Notes: generated by a model from the sequence alone, not told the origin. DNA of 64,000 nucleotides from Pelagimonas sp. (GCA_025210455.1 JAOARQ010000066.1:1-64000); one strand, 5' to 3'. Counted from the stretch's first letter, positions 28,244 to 37,422 are shown. A program made the numbers and translations.

Positions 28244-28276
28244 CGCCGTCCCAGAAATGGGGCGGCGTTTCTTTTT
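28244..28276 (+). terminator. Rho-independent terminator after rpmD
   Basis: CGCCGTCCCA (28244-28253) pairs with TGGGGCGGCG (28258-28267) with one G-U pair and a GAAA loop, followed by TTTCTTTTT. It ends the rpsE-rpmD unit inside what is usually a continuous spc operon. Confidence 0.9.
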
Positions 28277-28440
28277 GTGTGAGTGCGAAATAGTTTCTTA
28301 ATGCTGCAATGCAGAAATTGCATGGCGGGTTGCGGAAAGCAGCATTGGTGCGTTTCCAAAATGCCCGATATATGGGCAAGCGGGTGAGGAAATGAACACA
28401 GCACACGGGGAATACGCCCCGTCATTCAAAGGATAGCACC

Positions 28441-28656
28441 ATGGCACACACAAATGCCCGTACCGCACTGGAACTCGATTTTGCCGCAATGATCTCTCAT
28501 GCGGTCGCAGATGTTCAGAACATCTTTGCCCGCAACGCTATGTATCGCAAAACCGTTCGCGAACTTTCAGCGCTGGATGCGCGCCAGTTGGATGATCTTG
28601 GGATCACCGCGGCGGACATCACCAGAATCGCGCGCCGCGAATCTCACAACATTTGA
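28441..28656 (+). CDS. DUF1127 small protein
   Basis: 71 residues. The C-terminal half fits the DUF1127 motif (TVRELSALDARQLDDLGITA, then DITRIARRES). Members are small, Arg-rich near the end and often stress- or growth-phase-induced; some are linked to RNA or phosphate metabolism, but the biochemical role is unsettled. It carries its own upstream region of about 200 bases and lies between rpmD and a helicase gene. A 45-codon ORF follows 38 bases later and is probably co-transcribed. Confidence 0.85.
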   Translation: MAHTNARTALELDFAAMISHAVADVQNIFARNAMYRKTVRELSALDARQLDDLGITAADITRIARRESHNI

Positions 28657-28694
28657 TAACCTAGGCCGCTTTCGGCCCTGACAGGAAGACGACG

Positions 28695-28832
28695 ATGACC
28701 ACGCTTTCACTGACGTTTAACCGCTTGGTTTCACCGATGACACATATGGTTCTGAGCCTGCGCGCTCTGATCAACCGGGATCCGGTTCCTTGCTGGACAG
28801 AGTATCTGCGCGAAGAAAACAATAAGCGCTAA
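28695..28832 (+). CDS. Small ORF of 45 codons downstream of DUF1127
   Basis: Starts at ATG 28695 with AGGAAG upstream and reads MTTLSLTFNRLVSPMTHMVL, then LRALINRDPVPCWTEYLREE and a basic end. I do not recognise a family. Support for it being real: a ribosome site, position 38 bases after the DUF1127 gene, and a terminator that starts 20 bases after its stop. It is too short for confident coding statistics. Confidence 0.55.
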   Translation: MTTLSLTFNRLVSPMTHMVLSLRALINRDPVPCWTEYLREENNKR

Positions 28833-28851
28833 GTCTTCGTAATCAAATTGA

Positions 28852-28885
28852 AAAAGCCCCAAGAAGTCCTTGGGGCTTTTGTTTT
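28852..28885. terminator. Bidirectional terminator between small ORF and helicase gene
   Basis: AAAAGCCCCAAG (28852-28863) and CTTGGGGCTTTT (28869-28880) form a perfect 12-bp stem with a 5-base loop, with T-rich sequence on the plus side and A-rich on the other. It can end transcripts from both convergent genes. Confidence 0.92.
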
Positions 28886-28887
28886 GT

Positions 28888-30162
28888 CTAGGCGGCTTTT
28901 CCACGACGATTGTTGCGTCTGGGTTTGCCGCCGCCACCACCCCCGCGTGGTTTGTTGCCGGGGCGTCCTCCGCCACCATTGCGATTGCCCCCACCGCGAC
29001 CGCCGCGCGGCTGCGGTTTTTCGATTTCGGCACCTTCCCAAGCGCGGCCAGACGCAACGGGAATGTCCTTCTTGAGCAGCTTCTGAATCGCCTTCAGTTC
29101 GCCCATTTCATCTGGCGCGCAGAAAGCAATTGCAGCGCCATCGCGCCCGGCGCGCGCGGTACGACCGATTCGGTGGACATAATTGTCAGGCACATTGGGC
29201 AGGTCGTAGTTATAGACATAGCGCACTTCTGGTATATCCAGCCCGCGGGCTGCGACATCAGTGGCGACCAGAACCATGACTTCGCCCGCGCGGAACGCCT
29301 TGATCGCGCGTTCCCGTTGCCCCTGGCTCTTGTTGCCATGCACCGCTTCGGCCCCATAGCCTTTCGCGACCAGTGTGCGTTTCATCCGCTCTGCGCCGTG
29401 TTTGGTGCGGGCAAAAACAATGGCAGCTTCGTTACGGTGTTTGTCCAGTAGTTCGATGAGCAGGCCCATTTTGCTGGTCTTGGTGACATAGTGCAGTTCC
29501 TGCGTCACTTTATCGGCAGGTTTGCCTGGCGGCGCGGTTTCAACGCGCACAGGATCGTTCAGATAGGTCTGGGCCAGCTCATTCATGTGCTTCGGCATGG
29601 TCGCTGAAAACAGCATGGTGTGGCGATCTGCGGCAAGCTTTGGGGCGATCTGACGTAGCGCATGGATAAAGCCCATGTCCAGCATCTGATCCGCTTCGTC
29701 CAGCACCAGAAACTGGGTTTTGTCCAACCGCACGGCATCGCGATCCATCAAGTCGATCAGCCGGCCAGGTGTGGCGACCAGTATGCCCAATCCGCGTTCC
29801 AGCCGCTTGGCCTGCGCGTTGATCGAGGCCCCGCCGACCACCAGACCAATGCGCACAGAGGTGCCCTCGGAATACGCGCGCAGGTTGTCGTGGATCTGTT
29901 TTGCCAGCTCGCGCGTTGGGGCCAGCACCAACCCACGTACTGTTTTCGGCTGAGGTTTGCCCTCCATCCGGCCCAATAGCGCCAGCATGGGCAACCCGAA
30001 CGAGGCGGTCTTGCCCGTGCCGGTCTGTGCCAGACCCATCACGTCGCGCCCTTCCAGTGCAAGGGGAATCGCCTTTTCTTGAATGGGGGTCGGGGTATCG
30101 AACCCCATTTCAGCCAGATTGCTGCACAGGCGGGCCGGTAGGCCCATGTCTTCGAAGGTCAC
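28888..30162 (-). CDS. DEAD-box RNA helicase (RhlE-like)
   Basis: 424 residues. All core motifs are intact: Q motif (FDTPTPIQ), AQTGTGKT, PTRELAKQ, TPGR, VLDEADQMLD, SAT, and HRIGRTARAG. The two RecA-like domains end near residue 370; a Gly/Arg/Asn-rich tail follows (GGRGGGNRNGGGGRPGN) suited to non-specific RNA binding. RhlE-type helicases act in ribosome assembly and RNA decay. It is encoded against the direction of the ribosomal cluster and interrupts it. Its stop adjoins a shared terminator. Confidence 0.93.
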   Translation of the reverse strand: MTFEDMGLPARLCSNLAEMGFDTPTPIQEKAIPLALEGRDVMGLAQTGTGKTASFGLPMLALLGRMEGKPQPKTVRGLVLAPTRELAKQIHDNLRAYSEGTSVRIGLVVGGASINAQAKRLERGLGILVATPGRLIDLMDRDAVRLDKTQFLVLDEADQMLDMGFIHALRQIAPKLAADRHTMLFSATMPKHMNELAQTYLNDPVRVETAPPGKPADKVTQELHYVTKTSKMGLLIELLDKHRNEAAIVFARTKHGAERMKRTLVAKGYGAEAVHGNKSQGQRERAIKAFRAGEVMVLVATDVAARGLDIPEVRYVYNYDLPNVPDNYVHRIGRTARAGRDGAAIAFCAPDEMGELKAIQKLLKKDIPVASGRAWEGAEIEKPQPRGGRGGGNRNGGGGRPGNKPRGGGGGGKPRRNNRRGKAA

Positions 30163-30450
30163 TGAGAAATCCTTAGTTCATCACGCCAGATAGATATCTT
30201 GGCGGTTGGTGCGGGTGATCCTCATCCGGGCCGCATTGCCCGGGCAGCAGGTCACCCGTCAGGCCCATGCGTGAGTGGAACCTCGGGAAAGCCGCACAGC
30301 GCTGATGCGCACACGTTCACGCGACGGAAATGCGGAAGCGCGGCTTATGCGGCAAAGCAATGGATCTGTCAATCCACCTCAGGCTGCCGCCACGGAGACC
30401 CTTGTTTGCCAAATCGCGTTAACGCAGGTTGGGCTTAAGGGGGGACAAGA

Positions 30451-31659
30451 ATGGCTTTGGATATTTCTCAGTTTGATTTGAATAAAATCGGGCAAAGCTT
30501 CATAGATGATCCGCATCCGGTTTTACATGCATTGCGTGCCCAGGCGCCCATTCATGAAAACGCGGATGGCTCGGTGGTTCTGACGCGCTTTGATGACTGC
30601 CAGAAGGTCTATCAATCGCGGCAAATGCTGTCAGATAAAACAGATGCTTTTCTGGAAAAGTTCGGCGATACCCCGCTTTATCAGCATCATACCACCTCTT
30701 TGGTATTCAATGATCCGCCCTACCATACAGTGGTCCGCAAATTGCTTGCTGGTGCGTTCACACCGCGCAAACTGGCCGAATTTACCCCTCTGATTGACCG
30801 TATTGTTGATCAGCGCCTGGATCATCTAGCGGAACTGGGGCAGTTCGACATGATTGATGATTTTGCCAAGGTGCTGCCGACCGAGATCATTTCATTCATG
30901 CTGGGGATCCCTGAAAGTATCCGGGGGGATCTGCGCGCCTATTCCTTATCGATCCTTGGGGCCTTGGATGCGGTTGTTCCGCCTGAACGCCTGATTGAGG
31001 GCAACAAAGCTGTTGAAGAATTCGGCGCGATTTTGAACGACCTGATCAACTTTCGACGCAACAACCCCGAAGGGGCAGCTGAGGGCGAGGTGCTTGAGGC
31101 GCTGATTTTTGGTGAGATTGACGGGCGCAGGTTGACGCAAGAGGAACTGATCCAGAATTGTATCTTCCTGCTGAATGCCGGGCATGAAACGACGACCAGT
31201 CTTGTCGGAAATTCTGTTGGTATTTTGCTGAACCACCCGGATCAGCACGCGCTGTTGAAAGCCGAACCTGAGCTGGTCGACACTGCCATAGAAGAGTTCC
31301 TGCGGTTCGAAAGCCCGCTTCAGATTGGCAATCGCCTGGCGGCAGAAGATGTTGCGTTGCCCTCTGGGGTGATTCCCAAGGGCACCTATATCCACACCTC
31401 GATCGCAGCGGCGAACCGCGACCCAGAGATCTTTGCGAATCCTGATCAGGTGGATATCACCCGCAAACCCAATCGCCATCTGGCGTTTGTTACGGGGATC
31501 CATGTTTGTCTGGGGGCGACACTGGCGCGTGTAGAAGGGCGAATCGCGATAGGTAAGCTGGTGCAGCGTTTCCCGAAATTGCGTGCGAATGGTGACGGAT
31601 CACTGGTGCCTTTGGCGCGTTTCAGAGGCTATGCAAGCCTGCCGGTGTCAGTCACCTGA
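30451..31659 (+). CDS. Cytochrome P450
   Basis: 402 residues, soluble bacterial class. The I-helix oxygen-activation motif is AGHETTTS, the K-helix ExxR is EEFLRFESP, and the heme-thiolate Cys353 lies in TGIHVCLGATLAR (the usual FGxGxHxC has Val at the first Gly). No ferredoxin or reductase gene is adjacent, so redox partners must come from elsewhere. The substrate is unknown. It is inserted between the helicase and rplO on the ribosomal strand with a 288-base upstream region in which I see no gene. Confidence 0.93.
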   Translation: MALDISQFDLNKIGQSFIDDPHPVLHALRAQAPIHENADGSVVLTRFDDCQKVYQSRQMLSDKTDAFLEKFGDTPLYQHHTTSLVFNDPPYHTVVRKLLAGAFTPRKLAEFTPLIDRIVDQRLDHLAELGQFDMIDDFAKVLPTEIISFMLGIPESIRGDLRAYSLSILGALDAVVPPERLIEGNKAVEEFGAILNDLINFRRNNPEGAAEGEVLEALIFGEIDGRRLTQEELIQNCIFLLNAGHETTTSLVGNSVGILLNHPDQHALLKAEPELVDTAIEEFLRFESPLQIGNRLAAEDVALPSGVIPKGTYIHTSIAAANRDPEIFANPDQVDITRKPNRHLAFVTGIHVCLGATLARVEGRIAIGKLVQRFPKLRANGDGSLVPLARFRGYASLPVSVT

Positions 31660-31747
31660 ACCAAAGCCTTGATCTGAACGGGCTGGCCCGCTATAGGCAC
31701 CCGGTGGGCAAATGCCCCGATTCACAACAAGCAAGAAAAGCCGTGTT

Positions 31748-31771
31748 TGACCCATCACGCTTCGCGGGTCA
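31748..31771 (+). promoter_or_regulatory. Hairpin in the rplO leader
   Basis: TGACCC (31748-31753) pairs with GGGTCA (31766-31771) around 12 bases, just before the rplO ribosome site (AAGGAGAAG). It lies in the 133-base gap between the P450 and rplO. Role unknown; a translation-control or processing role is possible. Confidence 0.4.
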
Positions 31772-31792
31772 CATCCGGCAAGGAGAAGCGAC

Positions 31793-32263
31793 ATGAAATT
31801 GCATGAACTGCGCGACAATGAAGGCGCAACCCAGCGTAAGAAACGCATTGGCCGTGGCCCCGGTTCGGGCAAAGGTAAAATGGGTGGCCGTGGTATCAAA
31901 GGTCAGAAATCGCGTTCGGGTGTGGCCATCAATGGCTACGAAGGCGGCCAGATGCCGCTCTACCAGCGTCTGCCCAAGCGTGGCTTCAACAAGCCGAACC
32001 GCAAAGAATACGCTGTTGTTAACCTGGGTCTGATCCAGAAATTTGTTGACGCGGGCAAGCTGGAAGCTGGTTCGATCAACGAAGACACTCTGGTTGCTTC
32101 GGGTCTGGTTCGCCGCAAACTGGACGGTATCCGCGTTCTGGCCAAAGGCGAAGTTTCCGGCGCGCTGACCATCGAAGTGACCGGCGCTTCGGCTTCCGCA
32201 GTGGAAGCTGTCGAAAAAGCGGGCGGTTCGCTGAAGGTCACGAAAGCGGCAGCGGCAGAATAA
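31793..32263 (+). CDS. rplO: Ribosomal protein uL15
   Basis: 156 residues. The glycine-rich N-terminal extension ([20 protein letters not shown]) threads into 23S rRNA; FEGGQ is represented by [17 protein letters not shown]. Normally contiguous with rpmD; here it begins a separate rplO-secY-adk segment after the P450 gene. Confidence 0.98.
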   Translation: MKLHELRDNEGATQRKKRIGRGPGSGKGKMGGRGIKGQKSRSGVAINGYEGGQMPLYQRLPKRGFNKPNRKEYAVVNLGLIQKFVDAGKLEAGSINEDTLVASGLVRRKLDGIRVLAKGEVSGALTIEVTGASASAVEAVEKAGGSLKVTKAAAAE

Positions 32264-32313
32264 CGCCTTGTGAGCGGCCCCTGCGCCGCTTACATAGCCA
32301 ATAGTTTTCCATT

Positions 32314-32352
32314 AACGCCGCCCGATGCAGGAAAACGCGTCGTGGCGGCGTT
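32314..32352 (+). promoter_or_regulatory. Hairpin in the secY leader
   Basis: AACGCCGCC (32314-32322) pairs perfectly with GGCGGCGTT (32344-32352) around a 21-base loop, ending about 20 bases before the secY start. It would leave the secY ribosome site just outside the stem. No U-run, so not an obvious terminator. Confidence 0.45.
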
Positions 32353-32374
32353 TGCATGAAATAGAGAGATCCGC

Positions 32375-33736
32375 ATGGTATCTGCAGCAGAGCAAATGGC
32401 CGCCAACACAAGCTGGGCGGCGCTTGGCAAGGCAACCGACCTGCGCAATCGCATCCTCTTTACCCTTGGGCTGTTGATCGTCTATCGCCTGGGCACCTTT
32501 ATCCCTGTTCCGGGGATTGACGGTGTCGCACTGCGCGAATTCGTTGAACAGGCCGGGCAGGGTGTGGCTGGCATGGTGTCGATGTTCACCGGCGGTGCGC
32601 TGGGACGAATGGGTATTTTTGCCCTCGGGATTATGCCCTATATCTCGGCCTCGATTATCGTGCAGCTTCTGACCGCCATGGTCCCCGCGCTTGAGCAGCT
32701 CAAGAAAGAGGGGCAGCAGGGCCAGAAGAAAATCAACCAATACACCCGTTACGGTACAGTGTTCCTGGCAACACTGCAGGCCTATGGTCTGGCCGCCAGC
32801 CTTGAGGCGGGCGATCTTGTGACCGATCCGGGTTGGTATTTCCGCGCCTCCTGTGTGATCACGCTGGTTGGCGGCACTATGTTCCTGATGTGGCTGGGTG
32901 AACAGATCACCGCGCGCGGCATTGGTAACGGTATTTCGCTGATCATCTTTGTCGGTATCATCGCTGAAATTCCTGCTGCTCTGGCGCAGTTCTTTGTTCA
33001 GGGTCAAAGCGGTGCGATCAGCCCGGCGGTGGTTGTGGGTGTCATGGTGATGATGGTGGTGGTGATTGCCTTCGTCGTCTTCATGGAACGCGCGCTGCGA
33101 AAGATTTCGATCCAATACCCGCGTCGCCAGGTAGGCATGAAGATGACCGAAGCACAGCAGAGCCATCTGCCCGTCAAGGTCAACCCGGCCGGTGTGATCC
33201 CGGCGATCTTCGCCAGCTCGCTGCTGCTGCTTCCGACCACCATTGCGACTTTCAGCCAGCAGGGCACAACCAGCCCGCTGATGTCGACCATTCTGGCCTA
33301 TTTCGGCCCCGGTCAGCCGCTCTATCTGCTGTTCTTCGCAGCAATGATTGTATTCTTTGCGTATTTCTATACGTTCAATGTATCGTTCAAAGTCGACGAT
33401 GTTGCGGATAACCTGAAAAACCAGAACGGTTTTGTTCCAGGTATTCGCCCCGGTAAGAAAACCGCAGAATATCTGGAATATGTGGTCAATCGTGTTCTGG
33501 TTCTGGGCTCCATCTATCTGACAGCGGTGTGTCTCATGCCTGAGATCATTCGCACGCAGCTTGCCATTCCCTTCTACTTCGGTGGGACATCGGTACTGAT
33601 TGTGGTTAGTGTTGTGATGGATACCATCCAGCAGGTTCAAAGCCATCTTCTGGCGCACCAGTACGAAGGCCTGATCCAGAAATCTCAACTGCGCGGCAAG
33701 GGCCGTAAAAAACGGGGAGCTCCAGCTCGGCGATGA
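32375..33736 (+). CDS. secY: Preprotein translocase subunit SecY
   Basis: 453 residues with ten membrane helices, the central channel of the Sec translocon. [20 protein letters not shown] at the first helix, [11 protein letters not shown], and the cytoplasmic loop [20 protein letters not shown] are diagnostic. The stop overlaps the adk start (ATGA). The usual spc order rplO-secY-adk is kept here. Confidence 0.98.
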   Translation: MVSAAEQMAANTSWAALGKATDLRNRILFTLGLLIVYRLGTFIPVPGIDGVALREFVEQAGQGVAGMVSMFTGGALGRMGIFALGIMPYISASIIVQLLTAMVPALEQLKKEGQQGQKKINQYTRYGTVFLATLQAYGLAASLEAGDLVTDPGWYFRASCVITLVGGTMFLMWLGEQITARGIGNGISLIIFVGIIAEIPAALAQFFVQGQSGAISPAVVVGVMVMMVVVIAFVVFMERALRKISIQYPRRQVGMKMTEAQQSHLPVKVNPAGVIPAIFASSLLLLPTTIATFSQQGTTSPLMSTILAYFGPGQPLYLLFFAAMIVFFAYFYTFNVSFKVDDVADNLKNQNGFVPGIRPGKKTAEYLEYVVNRVLVLGSIYLTAVCLMPEIIRTQLAIPFYFGGTSVLIVVSVVMDTIQQVQSHLLAHQYEGLIQKSQLRGKGRKKRGAPARR

Positions 33737-34377
33737 ACATCATTCTTCTTGGACCGCCGGGGGCGGGTAAAGGCACACAGGCGCGCGTTCTGGTGGAAGA
33801 GCGTAACATGGTTCAGCTGTCTACCGGCGATATGTTGCGCGAAGCCAAAGATAGCGGCACCGAAATGGGCCAGAAGGTTGCGGCGGTCATGGCGCGTGGC
33901 GAACTTGTCACCGACGAGATCGTTATCGGCCTGATCCGTGAGAAGCTTGAAACCACCAAGGCCGAAGGGTTCATCTTTGACGGTTTCCCGCGCACCCTGA
34001 AGCAGGCCGATGCGCTGGCAGATCTGCTGAAAGATATGGGCCAGACCCTGGATAAGGTCGTGGAGCTGCGTGTGGAAGATGAGGCGCTGGTCAAGCGTAT
34101 CACCGCACGATCAACCTGCGGCAACTGCGGTGAGGTCTATAATGACATCACCAAGCCGATCCCTGCGGATGGCAAATGCGAGAAATGTGGCAACACCGCT
34201 TTCAAACGCCGCGCGGATGATAATGAGGAAAGCCTGAAAAAACGCCTCATGGAGTATTACAAGCAGACCTCGCCGCTGATCGGCTATTACTATGCCTTGC
34301 GGGTGCATAGCCGTGTTGATGGTCTGGGTGAAATCGACGCGATCAAATCGTCGATTGCGGAAAAGCTCGACGCCTAA
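33733..34377 (+). CDS. adk: Adenylate kinase with zinc-type LID
   Basis: 214 residues. P-loop GPPGAGKGT at residues 7-15. The LID has four Cys (129, 132, 149, 152: CGNCGEVY and CEKCGN), a zinc-binding form more familiar from Gram-positives but found in many alphaproteobacteria. It interconverts AMP + ATP and 2 ADP in the cytoplasm. Overlaps the secY stop and is followed by a strong terminator, closing this segment. Confidence 0.98.
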   Translation: MNIILLGPPGAGKGTQARVLVEERNMVQLSTGDMLREAKDSGTEMGQKVAAVMARGELVTDEIVIGLIREKLETTKAEGFIFDGFPRTLKQADALADLLKDMGQTLDKVVELRVEDEALVKRITARSTCGNCGEVYNDITKPIPADGKCEKCGNTAFKRRADDNEESLKKRLMEYYKQTSPLIGYYYALRVHSRVDGLGEIDAIKSSIAEKLDA

Positions 34378-34400
34378 GCGCCTCTGCAACCTGTTTGGAA

Positions 34401-34426
34401 AACCCGCCTGATTGGCGGGTTTTTTT
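34401..34426 (+). terminator. Rho-independent terminator after adk
   Basis: AACCCGCC (34401-34408) and GGCGGGTT (34414-34421) with a 5-base loop, running into seven T. It ends the rplO-secY-adk unit before rpsM. Confidence 0.93.
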
Positions 34427-34506
34427 ATGGCTTCTCTCTTCAGCTAGGGTGATTGCAGTTCAACTGCTGATATGCTTTGCCCAAAGCAGTGCATTGAGGG
34501 CAGATT

Positions 34507-35667
34507 ATGTCGAACCAGAAGATTTGGGTGGTCCCAGCGATTTGGGCCGCAATAAGCGCCGCTTTGTTGCTGTGGTACTTTGCAACATCGCACGGGGGCT
34601 ATGATTTCACCGACCACATCATTGGCCGTGATTTCATCAATACTCATCTGGGCGGTACGCTGATCAACAGTGGTCAACAGGCTGTTTTGTTTGATGGCGC
34701 GGCGTATCACGATGAAATCAAGCGCCTTCACGGGGATAGCTATCCGATTCACAATTGGTCTTATCCGCCACTGCTTTGGCCTGTTTCTCAGGGCCTGGGC
34801 GCGCTGCCTTACTTTGTCGCTTACGCCTTGTGGACCTGCGCTGGCATCGCCATGGTTGCGCTGACCGTAAGGGTTCTTGAGTTGCCGATGTATTGGGCGG
34901 CGCTGATTGTTCTGTCTCCGGCAGGGTTCTGGAACCTGTTTGCAGGGCAGAACGGTTTTTTCATTTCCTCGGTTCTGGTGCTTGCAGTCGTGATGACCTA
35001 TCGCAATGCGGCGGTACGGGCAGGGTTGGGCTGGGCGTTTCTGGCCATCAAGCCCCATCTGGGGCTGTGCGTTTTGCCACTTTTGATTGGAAAGCTACGC
35101 ATTGCGGTCATGCTTTGGGGCGGGCTTTTTCTGGGGGTGGCCATCGCGGGTACGATCTGGGCCTACGGATTGTCATCTTGGCAAATGTTCCTTGAGATCA
35201 CCAGCAAACAGCAGCTGCACGTTGTGGAAACCTGGGAAAATCTGTTGCTGGCGATGATCCCAAGCGCCTTTATGCAAGGGCGGCTTTGGGGCTGGGAAAC
35301 CGGCAATGCTTATCTTTTGCATTTTGCCTTTGCCGCAGTCTCCGCCATTTTTCTAGTGCTGCGTTGGCCGCGCGCTCATGAAGGCATTCTGAGTTGGGTG
35401 ATGTGGCTGGTTCTGGGAACCATGCTCTTGCTGCCTTACAGTTTTAACTATGATGGGATCATGCTGTATTTCGCCCTTGCGCTTTGGGGAGTATCGAGCG
35501 GTTTCCAGGCTATTCCCAGGACCACCAGCAATCGCGTTTTCGCCCTGATCTGGTCCTTGCCTTGGATCAGCTTCTTTCTGGCGCAGAACCTTGCAATCCA
35601 GATCACCCCCATTGTGCTTTTGGCACTTCTAATTTGGTCCCCATGGAGGGCTGACAAGGCGCAATAA
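34507..35667 (+). CDS. GT87/DUF2029-type integral membrane glycosyltransferase-like protein
   Basis: 386 residues with about nine to ten membrane helices. Family marks are an acidic residue early (DFTDHIIGRDFIN), the periplasmic loop with YPP (NWSYPPLLWP), AGQNGFF and FLAIKPHLG. GT87 enzymes (PimE-like mannosyltransferases) use polyprenyl-phosphate sugars; the donor and acceptor here are unknown. It lies alone after the adk terminator, between ribosomal segments. Confidence 0.75.
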   Translation: MSNQKIWVVPAIWAAISAALLLWYFATSHGGYDFTDHIIGRDFINTHLGGTLINSGQQAVLFDGAAYHDEIKRLHGDSYPIHNWSYPPLLWPVSQGLGALPYFVAYALWTCAGIAMVALTVRVLELPMYWAALIVLSPAGFWNLFAGQNGFFISSVLVLAVVMTYRNAAVRAGLGWAFLAIKPHLGLCVLPLLIGKLRIAVMLWGGLFLGVAIAGTIWAYGLSSWQMFLEITSKQQLHVVETWENLLLAMIPSAFMQGRLWGWETGNAYLLHFAFAAVSAIFLVLRWPRAHEGILSWVMWLVLGTMLLLPYSFNYDGIMLYFALALWGVSSGFQAIPRTTSNRVFALIWSLPWISFFLAQNLAIQITPIVLLALLIWSPWRADKAQ

Positions 35668-35890
35668 CGCCTATTGCTCGGCCCCAAAGCCCCGTTTGAA
35701 ATCGGTGGTCTGATTGCATTTACCATAAAGGCGCATTTGAGTGTTTTGCCCGGGTCGCGTGAATTAGAAACAGATTCTAGAAGATATTGCGCGTTCAAAA
35801 TGACGTAACGAACGCTGTATCCGGGTTTCATTATTGCGTCTGAATCTTGCCATTTTTGAAGGATTTAAGCGCGGTAGTAGGAGTATTGAT

Positions 35891-36814
35891 ATGATTTTTA
35901 TTTTAATAGCGCTGGGGTTGGTCGCAGTGGTTCCGATGATAGGTGATGGCGGTGACGAAGATGTCTCATCATCCGTGACAGATCCGCAGGCTGAAGAGGA
36001 TTTTGGCGAAACGGCACAGACTTATCAGGCGTATTCAACAACTGGCACCGCCGATGCCTGGGAGGGAGAGCTAGAGCGCCCCGAGGTCGATCAGATTTTG
36101 CAGGCCGCGCAAAAGCAGCTTGGTGGAGAAATTAAGTCATATGATGACTATGTGCAGCGGCTGGAAACCACCGCAGACCGGCTCGCGAACGTAGAGTTCA
36201 AAAATGGCACCGAAGGGGCTGATAACCTGATGGGCACTGACCAGCCTGATCTGATTTTGGGGCAGGCGGGGAATGACACCATCAATCTTGGTGGGGGTGA
36301 TGATGAACATTTCGCCCTGTTCGTGCGCGAAGAGCTTGGCGATGATTTGATCCGCGGGGGCAGCGGCAACGATGATATTGCGGACCAAAGTGGTTCGAAT
36401 ACCCTGCTAGGGGGCACCGGGAACGACACCCTGACAGCGTTAGATGATCCAACGCACGAGGGCGCGGATGTTGTGAATGGCGGCTTTGGCAATGATACAA
36501 TTCTGGCTGACAATGCCGACACCGTCACAGGTGGCGAAGGCGATGATGTGTTTGCCACCTATCTACGGTCAGGGTTGAGCAGCTCTGATGTTGTGGAAAT
36601 TGCCGATTTCCAACCGGGGCAGGATAAACTGGAGGTGGTGGTCGAAACCGATACGCCAAAATCGCAGGGCGACTATACTCTGACTAAGGTCGCCGCTCAG
36701 GGGGGGACGCTGTTGCAGGTTGATGGGGCTGACGTGGCGCTTCTGCGCGGTATTGATCCTTCACAAGTGGACACAAGCCAGATTCAGGTCTGGAACGCCC
36801 GCTTTGGCGACTGA
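35891..36814 (+). CDS. RTX-repeat calcium-binding protein with N-terminal membrane anchor
   Basis: 307 residues from the ATG at 35891 (SD AGGAG). A single hydrophobic segment (MIFILIALGLVAVVPMI) starts the protein, then an acidic linker, then RTX-type nonapeptides from about residue 110: GGSGNDDIA, GGTGNDTLT, GGFGNDTIL, GGEGDDVFA. A C-terminal DFQPGQDKLEVVVE-type stretch follows, common after such repeats. Calcium would fold the repeats into a beta-roll outside the cytoplasm. It is small for an RTX protein and has no export genes nearby. Function unknown; placed between a GT87-like gene and rpsM. Confidence 0.8.
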   Translation: MIFILIALGLVAVVPMIGDGGDEDVSSSVTDPQAEEDFGETAQTYQAYSTTGTADAWEGELERPEVDQILQAAQKQLGGEIKSYDDYVQRLETTADRLANVEFKNGTEGADNLMGTDQPDLILGQAGNDTINLGGGDDEHFALFVREELGDDLIRGGSGNDDIADQSGSNTLLGGTGNDTLTALDDPTHEGADVVNGGFGNDTILADNADTVTGGEGDDVFATYLRSGLSSSDVVEIADFQPGQDKLEVVVETDTPKSQGDYTLTKVAAQGGTLLQVDGADVALLRGIDPSQVDTSQIQVWNARFGD

Positions 36815-36909
36815 TCACTGCGCTGCTTCGGTGTGCCGCAGTCGCTGATTTTTGCAATGTCAAGTGCTTGGCTTGATCTTTCCACAGGGACGGGCTAAAC
36901 GCGACCGAT

Positions 36910-37019
36910 GTCGTAGTGTTCGATTCGCTTTGTTGAAAGAAACTACGACTCTTCGTTTGGCCCGTGGCTGAAAATCGCGGGCCATATGTTGTGAAAAAAG
37001 GGCCCGGGACCACGGGCTC
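36910..37019 (+). promoter_or_regulatory. Structured rpsM leader with alternating complementary segments
   Basis: GTCGTAGT/ACTACGAC (36910-36917 with 36942-36949) is a perfect 8-bp stem around 24 bases. It is followed by four alternating segments: GGCCCG (36959-36964), CGGGCC (36978-36983), GGGCCCG (37000-37006) and CGGGCTC (37013-37019). Segment 2 can pair with 1 or with 3; segment 3 with 2 or 4. The last ends just before the rpsM ribosome site. This resembles an attenuator-like switch; the ligand is unknown. Confidence 0.55.
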
Positions 37020-37038
37020 GCAACGAAAGGACATACAC

Positions 37039-37407
37039 GTGGCTCGTATTGCCGGCGTAAACATCCCGACTAACAAGCGAGTGCCGATTGCACTCACATA
37101 TATCCACGGCATTGGCCCCGCCTCTGCTGCTGAAATCTGCCAGGCTGTTAACATTGACGTGACCCGTCGTGTGAACGAACTGTCAGACGCTGAAGTTCTG
37201 GCCGTGCGTGAGCACATCGACGCAAACTACACCGTTGAAGGTGACCTGCGTCGCGAAGTGACCATGAACGTCAAGCGCCTGATGGACCTGGGCTGCTACC
37301 GCGGTCTGCGTCACCGTCGTAACCTTCCTGTGCGCGGTCAGCGTACACACACCAACGCTCGCACGCGCAAAGGCCCGGCAAAGGCCATCGCAGGCAAGAA
37401 GAAGTAA
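37039..37407 (+). CDS. rpsM: Ribosomal protein uS13
   Basis: 122 residues, starting at a GTG (37039) with GAAAGGAC upstream; upstream in-frame codons come from the leader. [20 protein letters not shown] and [20 protein letters not shown] are diagnostic. It contacts tRNA and the 50S subunit from the 30S head. It opens the alpha-operon segment rpsM-rpsK-rpoA. Confidence 0.98.
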   Translation: MARIAGVNIPTNKRVPIALTYIHGIGPASAAEICQAVNIDVTRRVNELSDAEVLAVREHIDANYTVEGDLRREVTMNVKRLMDLGCYRGLRHRRNLPVRGQRTHTNARTRKGPAKAIAGKKK

Positions 37408-37422
37408 GGGAGACTATTCGAT

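Noticed and set aside
30163-30450. Possible small gene in the 288-base gap before the P450
   Set aside because: Only short overlapping frames without ribosome sites occur; none has recognisable similarity.
32312-33688. 458-codon minus-strand open frame opposite secY, with a run of His codons
   Set aside because: The His run is the reverse complement of Met/Val codons in secY helices; there is no plausible start signal and secY is unambiguous.
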